DNA from: Varroa destructor
Lineage: Eukaryota > Arthropoda > Arachnida > Mesostigmata > Varroidae
Length of the DNA stretch: 64,000 nucleotides
NCBI RefSeq assembly: GCF_002443255.2
Contig: NW_019211455.1
Coordinates: 38,801,595 to 38,865,594, forward strand
Direction: 5' to 3'
Under the pieces are notes generated by a model. It saw nothing but the letters and a program-made list of their open reading frames with translations. It did no database searches and was not told the origin of the DNA. A program made the position numbers and the translations under genes. Below are positions 24,430 to 37,653 of this stretch, in pieces (position 1 is the first letter of the stretch; each line of letters starts with the position of its first letter).

Positions 24430-27400
24430 GTATCTCTACGGATGGTTGGTAAATATGCATAGGCCCTTAAATAAAATTACGGTAATAGCGTTAACCGCAT
24501 GTTATAATATGAACTGAGGATTGTCCTACAACGCTTGATTGTCGGACAGGAACACAGGTGAAATTACCATTATACAGTTGTAGACTTTGGACCAATAGAG
24601 ATATAACTACACGATATGCTCTAGCAGCTCAAAGATGTATTAAGTTGCTGTTGAGCAACGTTTTCATAAACAACTGCCCACGATTATTTATTTACACAAA
24701 GATTTGCTATAATGATTCGCACCCCCATAATAAATTAAACGTTAGTGGGGCAGTTATCGATTAATAAAGAAAAGGAGTCGTTGTAAGTAGTCGTGGGATT
24801 CTTACTCACGTTCGAAATTAAGTCGGCAGACTCTATCTTTAACGCGACTACGTGAGTGCGCCTGTGCAAGTTGCTTGTGTGCCTAAGGCTCTGCCAGGCA
24901 CCGTTTCAGTTTATATATACGAATATTAAGGTAATACATGTGTTAATATATAACTCGACTGGGACTCTTGTCTGAAGCGAGTATAATCCGTCTAAATGTT
25001 CAGCGCCGTCTGCGCTGACTCATATGAAGCTTTTATGCCTATTTAGCGGACAAGCAGTGCATCTGTGGTCAAATCCATACTAGTCGATGTGCCTGTAGCT
25101 GACCACTGACAACGCTCTAACCGGCAGCTCTTTCTAATGTCATATGTCCATACCTAAAAATAAAACGACAACGTAAGGTTATTCTTTATATTTTCGTGGG
25201 TTATTTCATTCCATGTGTCTGTTTGTAAACCAGAGGGCTCCGTATTTACCCCTGTTCGATTTCGCTTGATATCGGCAGTTCAACGATCTCGTAGAGCTTT
25301 TGTCGCATAAGAAAAACAATTAATCGGCCAACGGTAAAGCAGTATTGAACGTGCTACGCAGTTATCTCCAGAGTAGTCCAAACAATCATGTCATTGCGTT
25401 TTCCACCGTCATAGAACAGTAACATGTCTGTTAGCGAATTATTCATTCTGTGGGCAAACTAGAAGGGACACTTAGGTGAGATGATAGCATGTAACGCTCT
25501 AACTAATGAGACATTCATAAGCGAAGCTGCAACTAGAGAGCTGGCAACAACTAACAGTAGGCAACAGAATAGGACACGTGAGCTTGATCCACACAGTGGG
25601 CGTGGGGCAAAAGGTAGCTGACCAGGACTCACGTCGTTCTAATGTTTATCAGGAACTACACAAAAGAAAGGGTCGCGCCTAAAACAACACTGAGACCCGA
25701 TATTCACATTTAGACAGATAGCTTTTGACTGATTCTCATATTTGCTTTAGTTAGGATAAACGTATACGAGATAACAAAGCTAGATTGGAAGCAGAACAAT
25801 GATAGTTAAAAATTTACCGAAATCTTGCTCGATTGCTACCACTTGCTACCACTGAGGGCGAATTAAAATTGCGTAAGGGCCCTTTTACGATTTAGATAGT
25901 TTCGGGATCTTTTTTGCTTCGAAGAGAGCTCGAGGTGTTTGTATCCAAAGCCGAACGGATGTCGTAAGAAAAACACCTTTTCCATCTAGTCTCGGTTCTA
26001 TACTTTTTTTAGCCAACACCTCGTTTCCGTTTTCTGAAGAGTGCTTGCATGCTGTGCACCCTAGTGGACATATGTTGGCATCATATACTTTTTACCCTTA
26101 CATTTACATTTGCCTAAGCTCAGTAACCGCCAGTGCAAGTTCACCTTGTTGTTCTTCCTTGAAGTTCTGAAGCTCCGCTTACCGCTAGCCACAGTGGAGT
26201 CAGACTATAGCGTGTCAATGTGCAGGATGCAGAATTCTAAAGCATTGCCAAGTCGCCCAAAAGAGCTCTCAATTCAGATGGCCGTATGCAAGGACAGCGC
26301 TGAGATGGATATAGCTCCCTGTAGCTTCTCTGCCAATATTATGCTGTGTTGTCTTAGTACGGGATCAGAGTTGCCGGTAGACCAACAAGTCTACTTATCG
26401 TTTACAACAGCCATTTTCTAGAGAGGTCAGAAAACTGAAGAGGGAAAAAGAGCACACAACAGTGTTACTGTGCCATTTTGGGCAATTTTAGCTCTCACGT
26501 TTTTTGCAGGCCTGCGCCAGATCTTGCAAAAAGGACTTCGAAAGATGCTCGACAGCCAGGCGTTGGAACTGGGTGAAGGGAAGTGCACCGGCGCCATTCC
26601 GCACAACAGTTCGGTCGTAATGTATATACATATATATATATATATATATATACAAGGAAAACATAATCGGCATTACTACATTTCGGGCAAAGAATAGAAG
26701 CGGACTGGTGAGTTCTGAGAGGATGAACGAAAAGCTATAAGAAATTGGCCTTTGGCAATAGCATAAATATGTATATATATAAAGAGTAAGTGCAATACCG
26801 CCTTATCCGACAACATGAAAAGAAGAACATACGACGTTTGCTTTGTGCCAAGGCGCTTGGCTGAATGGTCAACTCATTGCGATGGTGGCAGCAGCGGTAA
26901 TGGTGGTCACGAGGCTGGTGGTAATTTAACGCACCTGTAGTAGAAGTAATCTATTCCCTGGGGATGGGGAAAAGCTGCACTCTTTACTGGTCGAAGGAGT
27001 AGGCTCCCTGGTCTTTGATTTGAGAGAAGTGGAGTTCGGGTTGAAACTCCACAATATTAGACAAAATGATGACGAAGACAGATGAGGCTTACTTACTTCA
27101 TTAGTCAGCTCAACAGCGAAATCTTGTATCCTACAGCTGATAGCTTAGACGACCACGAGCAACAGAGATATGGCTGCTCCATTAGTATCCGCCTAAAACC
27201 GACCGCACTCTCTTCACCAACTTTGTAGTTATTACATCACGGACATTCATTCTTCTGAATGCGTATAGGCAATAAAATTCCCATGTATTGGAAATGTTCC
27301 CTTTCATATTGCCTTTGTGGGCACTCTGAATATGAAATCAAGGAAATTCAACCTACTCGAATAACTTATCCAAATGAAAACATTAAAATTCATTGTGCAA

Positions 27401-27650
27401 TGAAAACAAGATTTACGTATAGCGTTGATAGTAAGTGTTCATCATAGGTGAAAGAAATACCCGGAGCCAGTGCCAGATTCTAAAACCTAAGGACGCTCAC
27501 TTTATCGGTAGTTTCGGTATCGGTTTTTATCCACAAGATGGCCAGCTAATAGATTTTCTCATTAACTGATTATTGCATTTATCGTTATTCTTATTAATTT
27601 ACTTTTAACTATTTCTTATCTTAGCATATTCTATTCTATCAGTCATAGTC
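24430..27650. other. Non-coding stretch with simple repeats
   Basis: I recognise no gene. A 103-codon plus ORF at 26110-26421 and a 75-codon ORF at 26470-26697 have no identifiable domain. The segment holds the TA repeat listed at 26630-26652, a shorter TA run near 26770, and a perfect A-box-like TGGCTGAATGG near 26860 without a matching B box at tRNA distance. Confidence 0.45.
26630..26652. repeat. (TA)n microsatellite
   Basis: TA-rich run, interrupted once by a C, between GTAATG and CAAGG. Confidence 0.9.
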
Positions 27651-27654
27651 CAGG

Positions 27655-27845
27655 TAGTGATGTGGCGGTAACATGCTAGAGATTAACAGTTCGAAACATC
27701 AGAGGTGCAGGTTCGATACCACGTCGCCGTAATTGCGCAGTGATAACAGGTATATCTCATAAACTGCAAACCGGACGTAGACGCGTTTTGTTGCGTGCTA
27801 AAATCGAGTCGACGGCTCTAATAGCTAACGCCGGTGCCTGACGTA
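27655..27845 (+). repeat. tRNA-derived SINE (copy 2)
   Basis: The A box TGGCGGTAACATG lies near 27662-27675, and the B box GGTTCGATACC at 27710-27720. The body ends in CGACGGCTCTAATAGCTAAC then GCCGGTGCC near 27810-27838. The same body follows the B box of copy 3 on the other strand and, more diverged, copy 1. The head is tRNA-like but does not fold into a proper cloverleaf. Confidence 0.7.
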
Positions 27846-28855
27846 AGGCTTGAAACATTTATTTTTTGGCTCCGAAACCGTACGTATGCACGCTTTGCTT
27901 CGTCAGTCGTCTGAAGCAAAGTTTAATATCACTGTCGAATATTAAACTTATTTCTTGCTTTGGCTTATCGCAATAGGCATGCTACCGGGACGGCGTTCTG
28001 TGTATCTGATCCACATCTGTAAATAAAATTACGAGATATCAGAGGGAACAGTTACCTTTAGAATGAATCTATAAGCGATTTTGTTCGAAGAAGGTTCACC
28101 ATCCTGACGCTGGCGTAAATATGATTTACGAACATGTTTCGAGCATGAAGTTACGCACCGTTCCAACGAGAGCGTACTATGCGATATCAACACGAACTGG
28201 ACGCACTACAGAATAGAAAACCCAACGCAGCTTCCTGGACTGCGCTATGATAACCTTAGCTTATCGGGTTCACTGTGGCGTACCGCAACAATTAAAACTA
28301 TTGGAATACAAAATGCCCATATTTAGATACGTAAATTACTTGAAATAGGCGTAGCAAATTAAAAGATCTTTTTTTTTTCCCCTATTTAGATCAGGTGGAA
28401 CAGCCTGAGAGTGTGTGTCGTCCAGTCGCGTCAACATAGCAAGTGCATCCGATTTCTCTGATCTATGTGCTTTAATAATCTATGCTCAGCTTTTTAGGCC
28501 AAATCAGCTATGAACAGTGGAACGATATGTGTCAAAATGTATTCAGCAAGCTAGTAGTTTAAAAAACGATGGCTTGAATAATAGAGGAGGTCCGTGTGAA
28601 TGGTACCTTTAGCCCTTTACTAGTAAGCGGCACGATTACTGTTTGTACTTTTCAGTTTATAATTCGATGTTAAGCCCTATTGTAGTTAGAAGTGAATCTC
28701 GAAAAAAAAAAAAAAAAAAAAACAACACCGAATATTCTTAAATGTTGGATCATAAAAACTGAACGTGATGAACCCGAAAAAGTTCTTACTTCTATTGAAT
28801 TAGCACCTACTTGTCCGTGGCCGGAATCTTCATTCGATTAAACTTCTGCTTTACA
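27846..28855. other. Intergenic stretch, nothing recognised
   Basis: No gene was recognised. A long poly-A (about 28702-28722) lies roughly 130 bases from the body end of SINE copy 3. It might be an unrelated retrotransposition tail or a simple repeat. Confidence 0.45.
28702..28722. repeat. Poly-A tract
   Basis: About 21 consecutive A residues, interrupting otherwise mixed sequence. Confidence 0.95.
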
Positions 28856-29005
28856 TCTGGTATCGGCGTTAGGTATCCCATTAGACGGCCGGCTGGCTCC
28901 CAGCATGAAACGAGGTGTGTCCACGCCCGGATTCGAACCTAGATTATAACGTGTCCCTGAGATTAGCAAGTAAACATGTTGCAATCTAAAGCTAAACATC
29001 GTATA
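28856..29005 (-). repeat. tRNA-derived SINE (copy 3)
   Basis: On the minus strand, a TAGCTTTAGATTG A-box-like segment (about 28985-28998) is followed by the B box AGGTTCGAATCC (28929-28940). The body then reads GCCGTCTAATGGGATACCTA then ACGCCGATACC (about 28858-28888), aligning with the body of copy 2. Confidence 0.7.
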
Positions 29006-29009
29006 GCAA

Positions 29010-30598
29010 AATCGTCTGCTCCTCGTTGTCGCATACTAATGAGATCAATTTTGCAACATTTCACAAATGCGATGACGTATCCATCGCAGGTCAGGTCACG
29101 TAAATTCCATGTCGCCATCCGGTCTTTGCCATTGGCTTAAAACACGCGTGTTATTTGGCTGTATTGACAGAAGGGTAATGCTTTAAGATCGGACGTAAAA
29201 TACAAAAAGTACTTTACATAGACATGGAACTGAACGACGATATCAAGGTATATCTACCTAGACGTTGGAAATCGACACAACTTACCTTCAAGATTTAGAA
29301 ATAAAGTTAGCTCAGGTCACGCTCTTTTAAGCATATGCATTATGTGAACATGTTGACCATGTCTGAAACGTCGCGAGAGAAGTGAGAAAAACAAAAGAAA
29401 AATATATACAATATGCCTGAAAGTGCACTGCTGCGGAAAGTTTCTAGGTAAGTTATTCAATACAAAAATAAAATTATGTATATATATATTATTGATGCAC
29501 AACCGTAGCGAAAAATATGAAATAAATACACGAGCCTCTAGAATACGCAGGCTTGGGTGGCTAAATGTATACTTTGTTAGTGATTTAAAATTCCACCCTT
29601 GAATAACCTTGAAGCCTACGTTGAAAGCTTTATTCATTAGCCTTAAAATCCAGTTTTCGTATGCGTTTAGGCAGCTGCTTCCAAGTCTCTATTAGGTTCT
29701 CCTTTCCTTAACAACGTATACTAATTATTTAGGAACATCCACTTCGAATATGGTTTGCCCCATATACTTCTTGGCCACTTTCTAAATCCTGACCTCAGTT
29801 TCGCTACTCGAAAAAGTGACATTGTTAGATTAGCGTTCCGTTTAAAAAATAACGTGACCTTAGTAATGTATACTTCAGTTTAACAGCTGTTCATTAGGAT
29901 ATCTCTACAGTGACTTTTATATCTAGTATACGATTATTTATTTAGCCAAGCCTTTTGAGGCCACTTTAATAGAGATGCATAGTGAATCATACGAGTAAGG
30001 GCAGTGGTAACCAACTTTAAGAGCTAGGATTTTTCGACTAGTAACTGATAATTGGATGATACTTTGATCACCAGTTGACAAAGCAAAAAAAAGACGCTAG
30101 GTGAACATGGATGCACGCCTGCTCATCTGGTCATTGATGCTTAAAAAGGGTTGCCATAATGATAACTCTATACGGTTCGAAATAAAAGTTTAGTGAGATA
30201 GCTTGTTCGGATCACAGGTCATTTTGAACCTTGTTCGTCTTATCGTAGCAATCTACCCTTCTTCGAAGAGACTTCGAAGCGGATTGACTATTAAACAAAT
30301 ACCATGAAACTTGCTTTTGGCCATGTGTATCCAAGCAACCTCATTGCCGTCCTGCTATTATTTAGCCTTTATATTAACCAATAAAACAAATGTAAAATAT
30401 TCAGAACTGAAGAAATCAGCCAGGTTGCCAGCTTTTAATTCTATGAAACATTGAAAGTTTTCTACCCCGCCCAAACTATAACAAAGTCTAACGTGAATTA
30501 ATTACTCTAGATGGTCAATCCGTAGGGTAGTTATCGATCTAAATGTTTATACTCAAAACCCGCAACGAACACAGATCAGTTTATTAAAACGGATAACG

Positions 30599-30635
<37 letters not shown>

Positions 30636-31800
30636 AGTGCTATCAGGAGATTTTTTGTTTGCAGGCTAATTATTGGCAAAAATAATAGAAAAATATATTT
30701 ATAGAAGATAAGAAGAACAACTGGGCTTATAGCAATCTTCCGTTTTGGCGTACATTGCAGTTATTTCTGTTGATTCCTTTTACAAGACCCTGACTTTCGT
30801 GGACGACGTTTATTGACGTTTATGTATACACTACATTAGATTTGCTAGAGCTATTTAGTGGCTCGAAAATCTCGAGTAAATTTTAAAGCGCACACGATTA
30901 GCAGGCAAAATGTAAGAAGTATTTTTATCTACGTCTTTAGCTATCTATAAGGTGATATTACAAAATGATAAGAGGTAAGAACATCGTTTAGTTCCGAAAA
31001 TGAAACCTCAGATTCGTGGATGAAAAAAGCTAATAGTATCCGTAGAGAATTAGTAAAAATACCGTTCATAGAGGTTTTTAACTAAACAACGCTTTGTTGC
31101 TGATGCAATCGAACTGGGAGGTTGAATACGACGGAAAAATAAGCTGATGTGATAATGGAAGCTTTTTCTCTGCGGCGACGGTGTGCTTAAGATCCATTTC
31201 TGTGATGGTAACAGTTACGCAAATTGTCTTTAGAGTACACCATAAATGTTTCCAGTTATTGTGGATTTAGTTTACGAAGAGCTGATTTTTTGCTTTCTTT
31301 CTTTATTTTCAGTTTTTATATCTAAATTTGATAACATGTACTTCGTAGAATCCTTTATTAAGGCTACAGAAAGCGCACCGTCTAGTTTGCTCAAGAGCTT
31401 CCGTGATAACAATAACTTGTTTTTTTTCGTTTGAGGTCTTAAAGTGCATTCACCACGTTTCTACTTTTCAACCTTCTAAATTCCGTTGTTATAATGATTT
31501 CACTGATTTCAAATTGTTGTTTTTTTGCGGTCTGCCTCTTTAGTGTTTTCATTGCTCTTCGCTACATTCGTCAGCCATAACTAGCTAAGGACATGAAGTA
31601 TATAGTTACTGATAGCTATTCGCTAATGCCACATAGTTTAGAAGTGACTCAGGAATTTTCGATCCGCTGGAGTACTTCTAGACAATTTTGCGCATATTGC
31701 TAAAAGGCATAATCGCACGCAGTTTTGAACAAAGGCGACAGACAGCTTTTTGCGGTATTATCATAATATGTACAAGTACGTATGTTTACCTTTATGCGCA
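29010..31800. other. Non-coding stretch
   Basis: I recognise no gene. It contains the long AT run listed at 30601-30631 and a smaller TA run near 29478. A 106-codon minus ORF at 29317-29637 spans this smaller TA repeat and has no domain. Confidence 0.5.
30601..30631. repeat. (AT)15 microsatellite
   Basis: Pure AT alternation over 31 bases. Confidence 0.97.
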
Positions 31801-31809
31801 GTCCTCGAC

Positions 31810-32050
31810 CTGAGCTCTACCGCGGAGGATGCTCATAGGGGGGCAAAAAGCCGAAACGCTGTGCGCCGGAAATTGCGAACAAACTTGTTCTTCGTTTGTT
31901 CCTGAAGTCCATGAAAGACGGTACTCGAAAGATTCTCGTTAAAGGTTTATTTCTGCCTGCGGCCTTTAGACCACTTTTTGGCCCCGACCAAATTTGATAC
32001 AACGGACACTCTCCGAAAAGGTTTTTCGATGAATTGCTTCCTGAAATAGT
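31810..32050 (-). pseudogene. Weak mariner-like transposase scrap
   Basis: A minus-strand frame (31817-32002) reads YQIWSGPKSGLKAAGRNKPL, then FMDFRNKRRTSLF and LPPYEHPP. This can be laid on the mariner segment YCxQLDRLKAAIxxKRP...FHxDNARPHTSLV...LPHPPYSPD, in the right order and at about the right spacing. Few residues are identical, the flanks give no further support, and the local G+C richness could arise by chance. I treat it as a possibility only. Confidence 0.25.
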
Positions 32051-33440
32051 GTAGCTCTATGTAACGCTCGAAAATCTGCTACTAGAGAAGGCGAGAAAAA
32101 GCCTTCAAATATCTTCTGGCCCCATCATCATCCGTTAGTACGTGGATGGATGCGGGACAAACGACACAGGTGGAACACAGTAAACAGCGGATAGGTCGAA
32201 CTGTCGACAGTTAAAGCCGAATGTTATTATCATATAGGAACAGCGATGCTTGGCTAACATATTTTGGGGAAAATAATATGACTGTTAGAATCGTTTGCTG
32301 AAGGCAATAACATAACGCGCTACAATATATCAATAGGAGAAACACACAAAGTACCAAATTACAGTACCAATGAAAACTAGATTTGTCCCTGCTGGTTGCA
32401 ATTATGCACAGCATTACTAGATTACTACTAGATAGTATAAAAAAAAAATCCTTTTTTAAGTAATGAACCACGAGCAAACATTTATTAACCATTTTCTCAA
32501 GCTAGTTAATTTGTTGCAGTTGGTCCGGTCAGCGTAGCTGTCCATAGCTGGATATCTGTTAAATAGCAAATACAATATTCTGTTTAGATGAAACGCGATA
32601 TAGTGTAATGAAGTAGACCTACCCGTATTCAAGATGAGTGAAGTTGCGGAGCGTGAAAACGATATGTGCTGGGGGATTTCCCGTCAAGTATTCTACCGCG
32701 GATCCTATTTATCCAAGAGAAGTACCCACGTCCAGGCTATATCGGTGAACATCTGCGTGTGTTATTATGGGCCTGCGTGGACTGATGCCAAACCAATTCA
32801 ACGCGCGTCACTAGCAAATCAAAGAAACATTTACGCATCCAGCTGTTTTGATGTCCCGCTTCAGTCGCTAGTAGCCATATACGTATACAGAGTTGACCAG
32901 AACTAGATTACGTCGGACCGTTAAAATTTTTACATAAGCAAACACGTGATGAAATCTCTGTTATGGCTTAGGTCGTCAACTTGTCATAAATTTCGTGACA
33001 TCTTCTATTAAGTAAGGATTGTACAATGGAACTGTAATCAATAAAAGCGAATAGCAGTCAATAGTACGGAGAAACATTAGATCAAAAAGAATGTTAGCAG
33101 CTTCTCTAATAAGTAGCTCATCAATTAGTTTTGTAGTTACAATTACCTATTATCATAACGATAGGCCAATATAAAAAGGCAAAATAACCCATTTTTTAAT
33201 ATCTCTTATTATTTCATTTATCTTATTTTGCCACATCACGCAGTAATGTGTCAGTAAATCGAATCGCAGTGGCAATGGGGTTTCTCCTAACAAACGTATT
33301 CGTCACTGCTTTGTCCTGGTCACAATTGTGTGGTGCCACCTCGATCGCTACGAAAGGTCTAAATAAGGCGATAAATAAGATCTGTCGACTTTTACTACAT
33401 TACATATGGGAAGCTCCATGTTGGGTGTATAGGGCATATG

Positions 33441-33469
33441 GTTTCAAGAAAACGCCATTTTCTTGAAAC
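33441..33469. repeat. 12-bp-arm inverted repeat
   Basis: GTTTCAAGAAAA, a 5-base loop (CGCCA), and the exact reverse complement TTTTCTTGAAAC. It is short enough that chance is not excluded. Confidence 0.75.
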
Positions 33470-36400
33470 GTTTCAAAAAATCGATTTCCGCTCCGCATTA
33501 ACGCTACCCTTAAGGAGAAGAAGATACATTTGTACGTCAGAGAAAATGAATCTGATACAAAAACCACACATTTACAACACGCGAATCAAATTTGCAAATT
33601 TTCGTAACCTTATTATTGGACAATGGAACTTGTAACTTGTTCGATTGTTGGAAATATTTCGAAAATACGATTGTTCGCGGGCGTTCGTTCGTTCTCCGCT
33701 CGTACGGTTCTTGTTGCTTCAGCCGTACCAATAATCAATATAGCCCAAAAATCATATGCCGATTTGTGCACAAACGCACTCAACTGGATACTCTGTTTTA
33801 CGATGTATCTAGAGAATTCTGTATGAAGCTAAACACAATAAAAAGGCACACTACGCTTCAAATGTGGGTTTATTTGTATGTAATCTCTATGGAGAGTTTT
33901 TTTCGGAATCAATACCAATACGTATTCTAACGTAGGTTTCGGGTAGTAGGGTCTCTCGTTTGATAAGAAGTGTATAACTTACATATTGTTGTATACATCC
34001 GATAGCTACAACGACATTGGGGGTAACTATAGAGTTTTCTATAATAATGAAATGATTTAAATTGAACCTGATTCTATTGGGACAAACAATGACTAGAATG
34101 ACCAGCTTAATTCTTTCTCGAGCAGCAGCCAAGTGGATGAATGTGAGTGCGGAAATACTATCAGATAAAGTTTGGGTCGGTGGCTAAATAATACAGGTTT
34201 TACTTTTTCAAAAAAGAAAGATTTGTCGGCTTTCCCAAATCATTATTACTACATCTCTAGTTGTCACAGGTGTTTCTGTTGGGTTCTCTGACCTTCTGTT
34301 TCTATATGCCTTACATGGGCCTAATATATCTGCACGTAACGTTTACGTATGTAACGTATGGATCCAGTCGAGTGACACTCGTGGTTAACGCTGCATTTGT
34401 AAGCTCCGTGGCTCGACGTAAGTATCATTCAAGCTATTAATTTGTCCGCAAAGGCCCATGAGGTGATTTTGATCTGTACAACCGTTTTAGTGAATCAATA
34501 TTACGAGAAACTGACCTGACAGAATGCTATTCCCAGTCGATGTTCTAGAAAGCAAGGAAATTATTTGGTGATTTGGTACCGTTCAGCCATCACCTACCGG
34601 CGCCTGATGCTGCACATGCTTCGGTGGGGGTTTCATTCATTATACGCATTTAAAAAAATCACGAAATATATCTGAAATTTTCAGCAAAGCAAATGTGCCA
34701 TTGGTCTGGGCGCACAAGCCGTCTACAAACTACAGATCCCATTTAAAGAACTCTTCTATCTTTTCAAATAGATAGTTCTTTGCTGTTGGGAGCAATATGT
34801 CGCACTCAACAAAGGTCCGGCAAGATCAGCGGGTCTTGGTGGAGGGACGATTGTCCTGCGTGCCTGCGTGCCTGTCTTTCTCTATTGTCCTACGCGCCAC
34901 TTGACCAAAGCATCGTTCGCTAGATTAAAAATCGTGTGCCTGCACGGCAAAAATGCTAACGCTGCTACCTGATGGACTTTCTTCCGGGTGTCTTAGATCT
35001 AGCAGACCGGCATTTTAGAGCCTGTTGACTGGCGACATCACGTAAGCTAGGTATACGATCTAGACGTCTCCTCTGATTTGTTCTGCCGGCATAAGAAAAC
35101 TGTAACATCTCGCCACCTGTGACCCGTTGTCAACACTCTCGTTTTCTACTTTATCTTTTCAGTATTCAAGAAGCACCCGAGCAAAAAATTAGAGAGGTTG
35201 TTGTGCATGTATGTGTTAGAGAAGATAAAAGCGGCATAGCACTTCTCAAATGATGATGGCATCGCGAAGAAGTGCTTTTCTTTAACAGCAATGAAGTGTC
35301 TGCAGTATTTGCCTGACCAGTCAAGGAGGTCAACACTAAATATACTGCTAAGTAGCATCTTAACATGATGCCGAAGGAAAATAGTAACATTACTCACATG
35401 TGTTACTTCGATGACATAGTTGGCTTGAAGAGTAAGCCATTCGCTAGCATTGTTCTGCAGCATATCTTCTTTACATATTTTTCCCTTCCAATCTATTCTA
35501 GCCTCCGAAAAAAATAATCTTTTGCGTGCTCGGGTTATGATTCTATGTCGTAAGCTGATTGCAACATCATGTCAAGGTGGGGTAAGTGGACACGACATGG
35601 CTTTGAGGTCGTTGTTGAGGAATTTCTTCACGAGTCTTCAGCAAAAGTGACGATGTCGTTTCTCATAATTACTATTCGTGAATTGACTGTGTGCTTAGTA
35701 AACGTGTTTCATGATCACCGTTGTATAGCAAACGAAATGACCGCTCCATATCTTTGCTAGGGAAGGGCTGTGTCCTTTGAGATTGCTTACAGTGACAGCT
35801 GGTGATGCTAATACAACCATACGTATAGTATTACTCAGGCGCCTGCAGCGGAAGCAAAAGTGAACCGGGCAAAGTAAGCTCGGCCGTTCGGTCGTTTAAG
35901 AACCTCTCCAATATGTTGGCATTGCTCACCAACATGCACATCAACATGAAAGGTAATGCGTAAATGAAACGCCACCTGGCTGCAGGTTATTATGCATAGA
36001 TAAGAATTTTAATATATCTCTTACTCTAACATGACAATCCCTAATTTCATACTTCTCCGACGTATTTCGTAAAGCATTAAATTATTAAGAAGTCAGGTGA
36101 ACGCCTGGCTACCTTTAGTCTCTACGAAGACCTTTGCAGATCTACCTACTCATGAGCTCGGTTGTACCTAGTAGGCTCTAATCCTATTAAAAAGAAATTA
36201 TCCAATGTACAGCTAATTGTATGCAACTGAAATAGTGGTGTGGTAATTTGTATATATATGTATAGCTTACCTGCAACTCAAGTACCCTCTATAGATTCTT
36301 GTGGTAACAATGTGATCTATCCATTCAGTACATGCCAATAGGGAAACTATCCGTTGCGCCATCAGTGACGCATTGAACTATTATACATATATACTCCGGT

Positions 36401-36614
36401 ATACTTTACTCGGCGCACCATTTACGTGCAATGTTTACACATGCTATTCGTATGTCTCGATCTTCTGTTGGATGTATGTGCCATATCAGTATGTCTATAA
36501 ATCTACCTGTATGTCTCGGTGTGCGATACGTCTATATCTTGGGTAAACATTCGAGAACGGACGTTGACCTTTGGGCAATCGTCTACTTGTGGCTAAGGTG
36601 GACGGACAAGGTGC

Positions 36615-36690
36615 CGTGCCAAGTTCCACCCTCCTCTCGCTTTCTCACCTTTCTCTCCCCCTGCCTCGCTCTCTCTTTTTGGTAAGCATA
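36615..36690 (+). promoter_or_regulatory. Polypyrimidine tract with a possible 3' splice site
   Basis: A long C/T-rich run ends in TTTTTGGTAAGCATACAG, followed by AACTTCGAGACGG, and a frame open to a stop at 36769-36771. The tract plus CAG looks like a eukaryotic splice acceptor, but no upstream exon or protein family supports a gene. It may be a plain pyrimidine repeat. Confidence 0.2.
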
Positions 36691-37629
36691 CAGAACTTCG
36701 AGACGGACAGCGCCAGTTTTCTGTTACCCGTGGGTTTTAGCAATCGACAAGCAAACGGCAGGAATCAATAGTAGGACGCTGCGTTCGAAGTAGGCTGTCG
36801 ATGCAAGCGAGTTGGATCCACAGTAGCTGTAGGTGTAATTTCGGTTGCAATTGTCACTGCCGTTCTAACCGCCAGCAGCGTCGCCACTGCCATGAATCCG
36901 CCAAGCCCTTCATACAAATTCATCAAGCTGATAATTAACAGGACTATGAAAAGGATACTACTAGACAAGACGGCGCAAAGAAAGCTCTGTCTTGACGAAT
37001 TAAATTGCTTTTTTATTCCTGCCGTCAGGGAAGAACGAAAAGCCTTCGAGTTGTCCTTCACGTGCATCTGTGGTTGATGGAGAAGCCTTGCTAGGGCTGA
37101 TTAATATCCATACTCTATTTGTACTATGTTTTTTTTTTATATTGGATGCAGCTGTACATACGAAATGAGAAATACACTGTTAACTTTATTACAAATGCCG
37201 TTGCCGACGAAAACGACGATGAGTCGTCACATAAATAGAAGAATCTATAAACCCTCAATACCATGAGATTACATGGATCTCTCGTCAACTTGATTAGTAA
37301 ACATTAACTGCAAATGTGTATGAAAGCTGAACTGTATCTCGCAATTTGAATCGCCTTTGTTTTTTCGAACGTTGTCACATGATATTGTATCCTACTGATG
37401 TATAATATTAGGTCCATACCAAACGCATAGATTACGTTGACTGTGAACAATATGCCCCTTTACGACGATAATGACGCCAATACGATTCGAATCTATTTCG
37501 AAAATATAATCAGTCTTATCTTCGAAAGTATGAGGGATGCCTTGTTCTCTCTAGTCAGAAACGAATGTCAACGCAGCTAATTTAGGCAATACAGATGTAC
37601 AATAAATGGCTAGAGCGTGCATCTCGCTG

Positions 37630-37653
37630 GCCCCTTGCGAGTGTGCAAGGGGC
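37630..37653. repeat. 9-bp-arm GC-rich hairpin
   Basis: GCCCCTTGC, loop GAGTGT, GCAAGGGGC. Just upstream, TGGCTAGAGCG (about 37608-37618) fits a polymerase III A box, so this could be the arm of another tRNA-like SINE head. No B box follows. Confidence 0.6.

Noticed and set aside
26860..26870. Perfect A box TGGCTGAATGG, suggesting a tRNA gene
   Set aside because: No B box at the right distance and no cloverleaf.
36765..37067. 100-codon minus ORF with one hydrophobic segment
   Set aside because: A single membrane-like stretch is common in random T-rich frames. I saw no acceptor on the minus strand and no homologous family.
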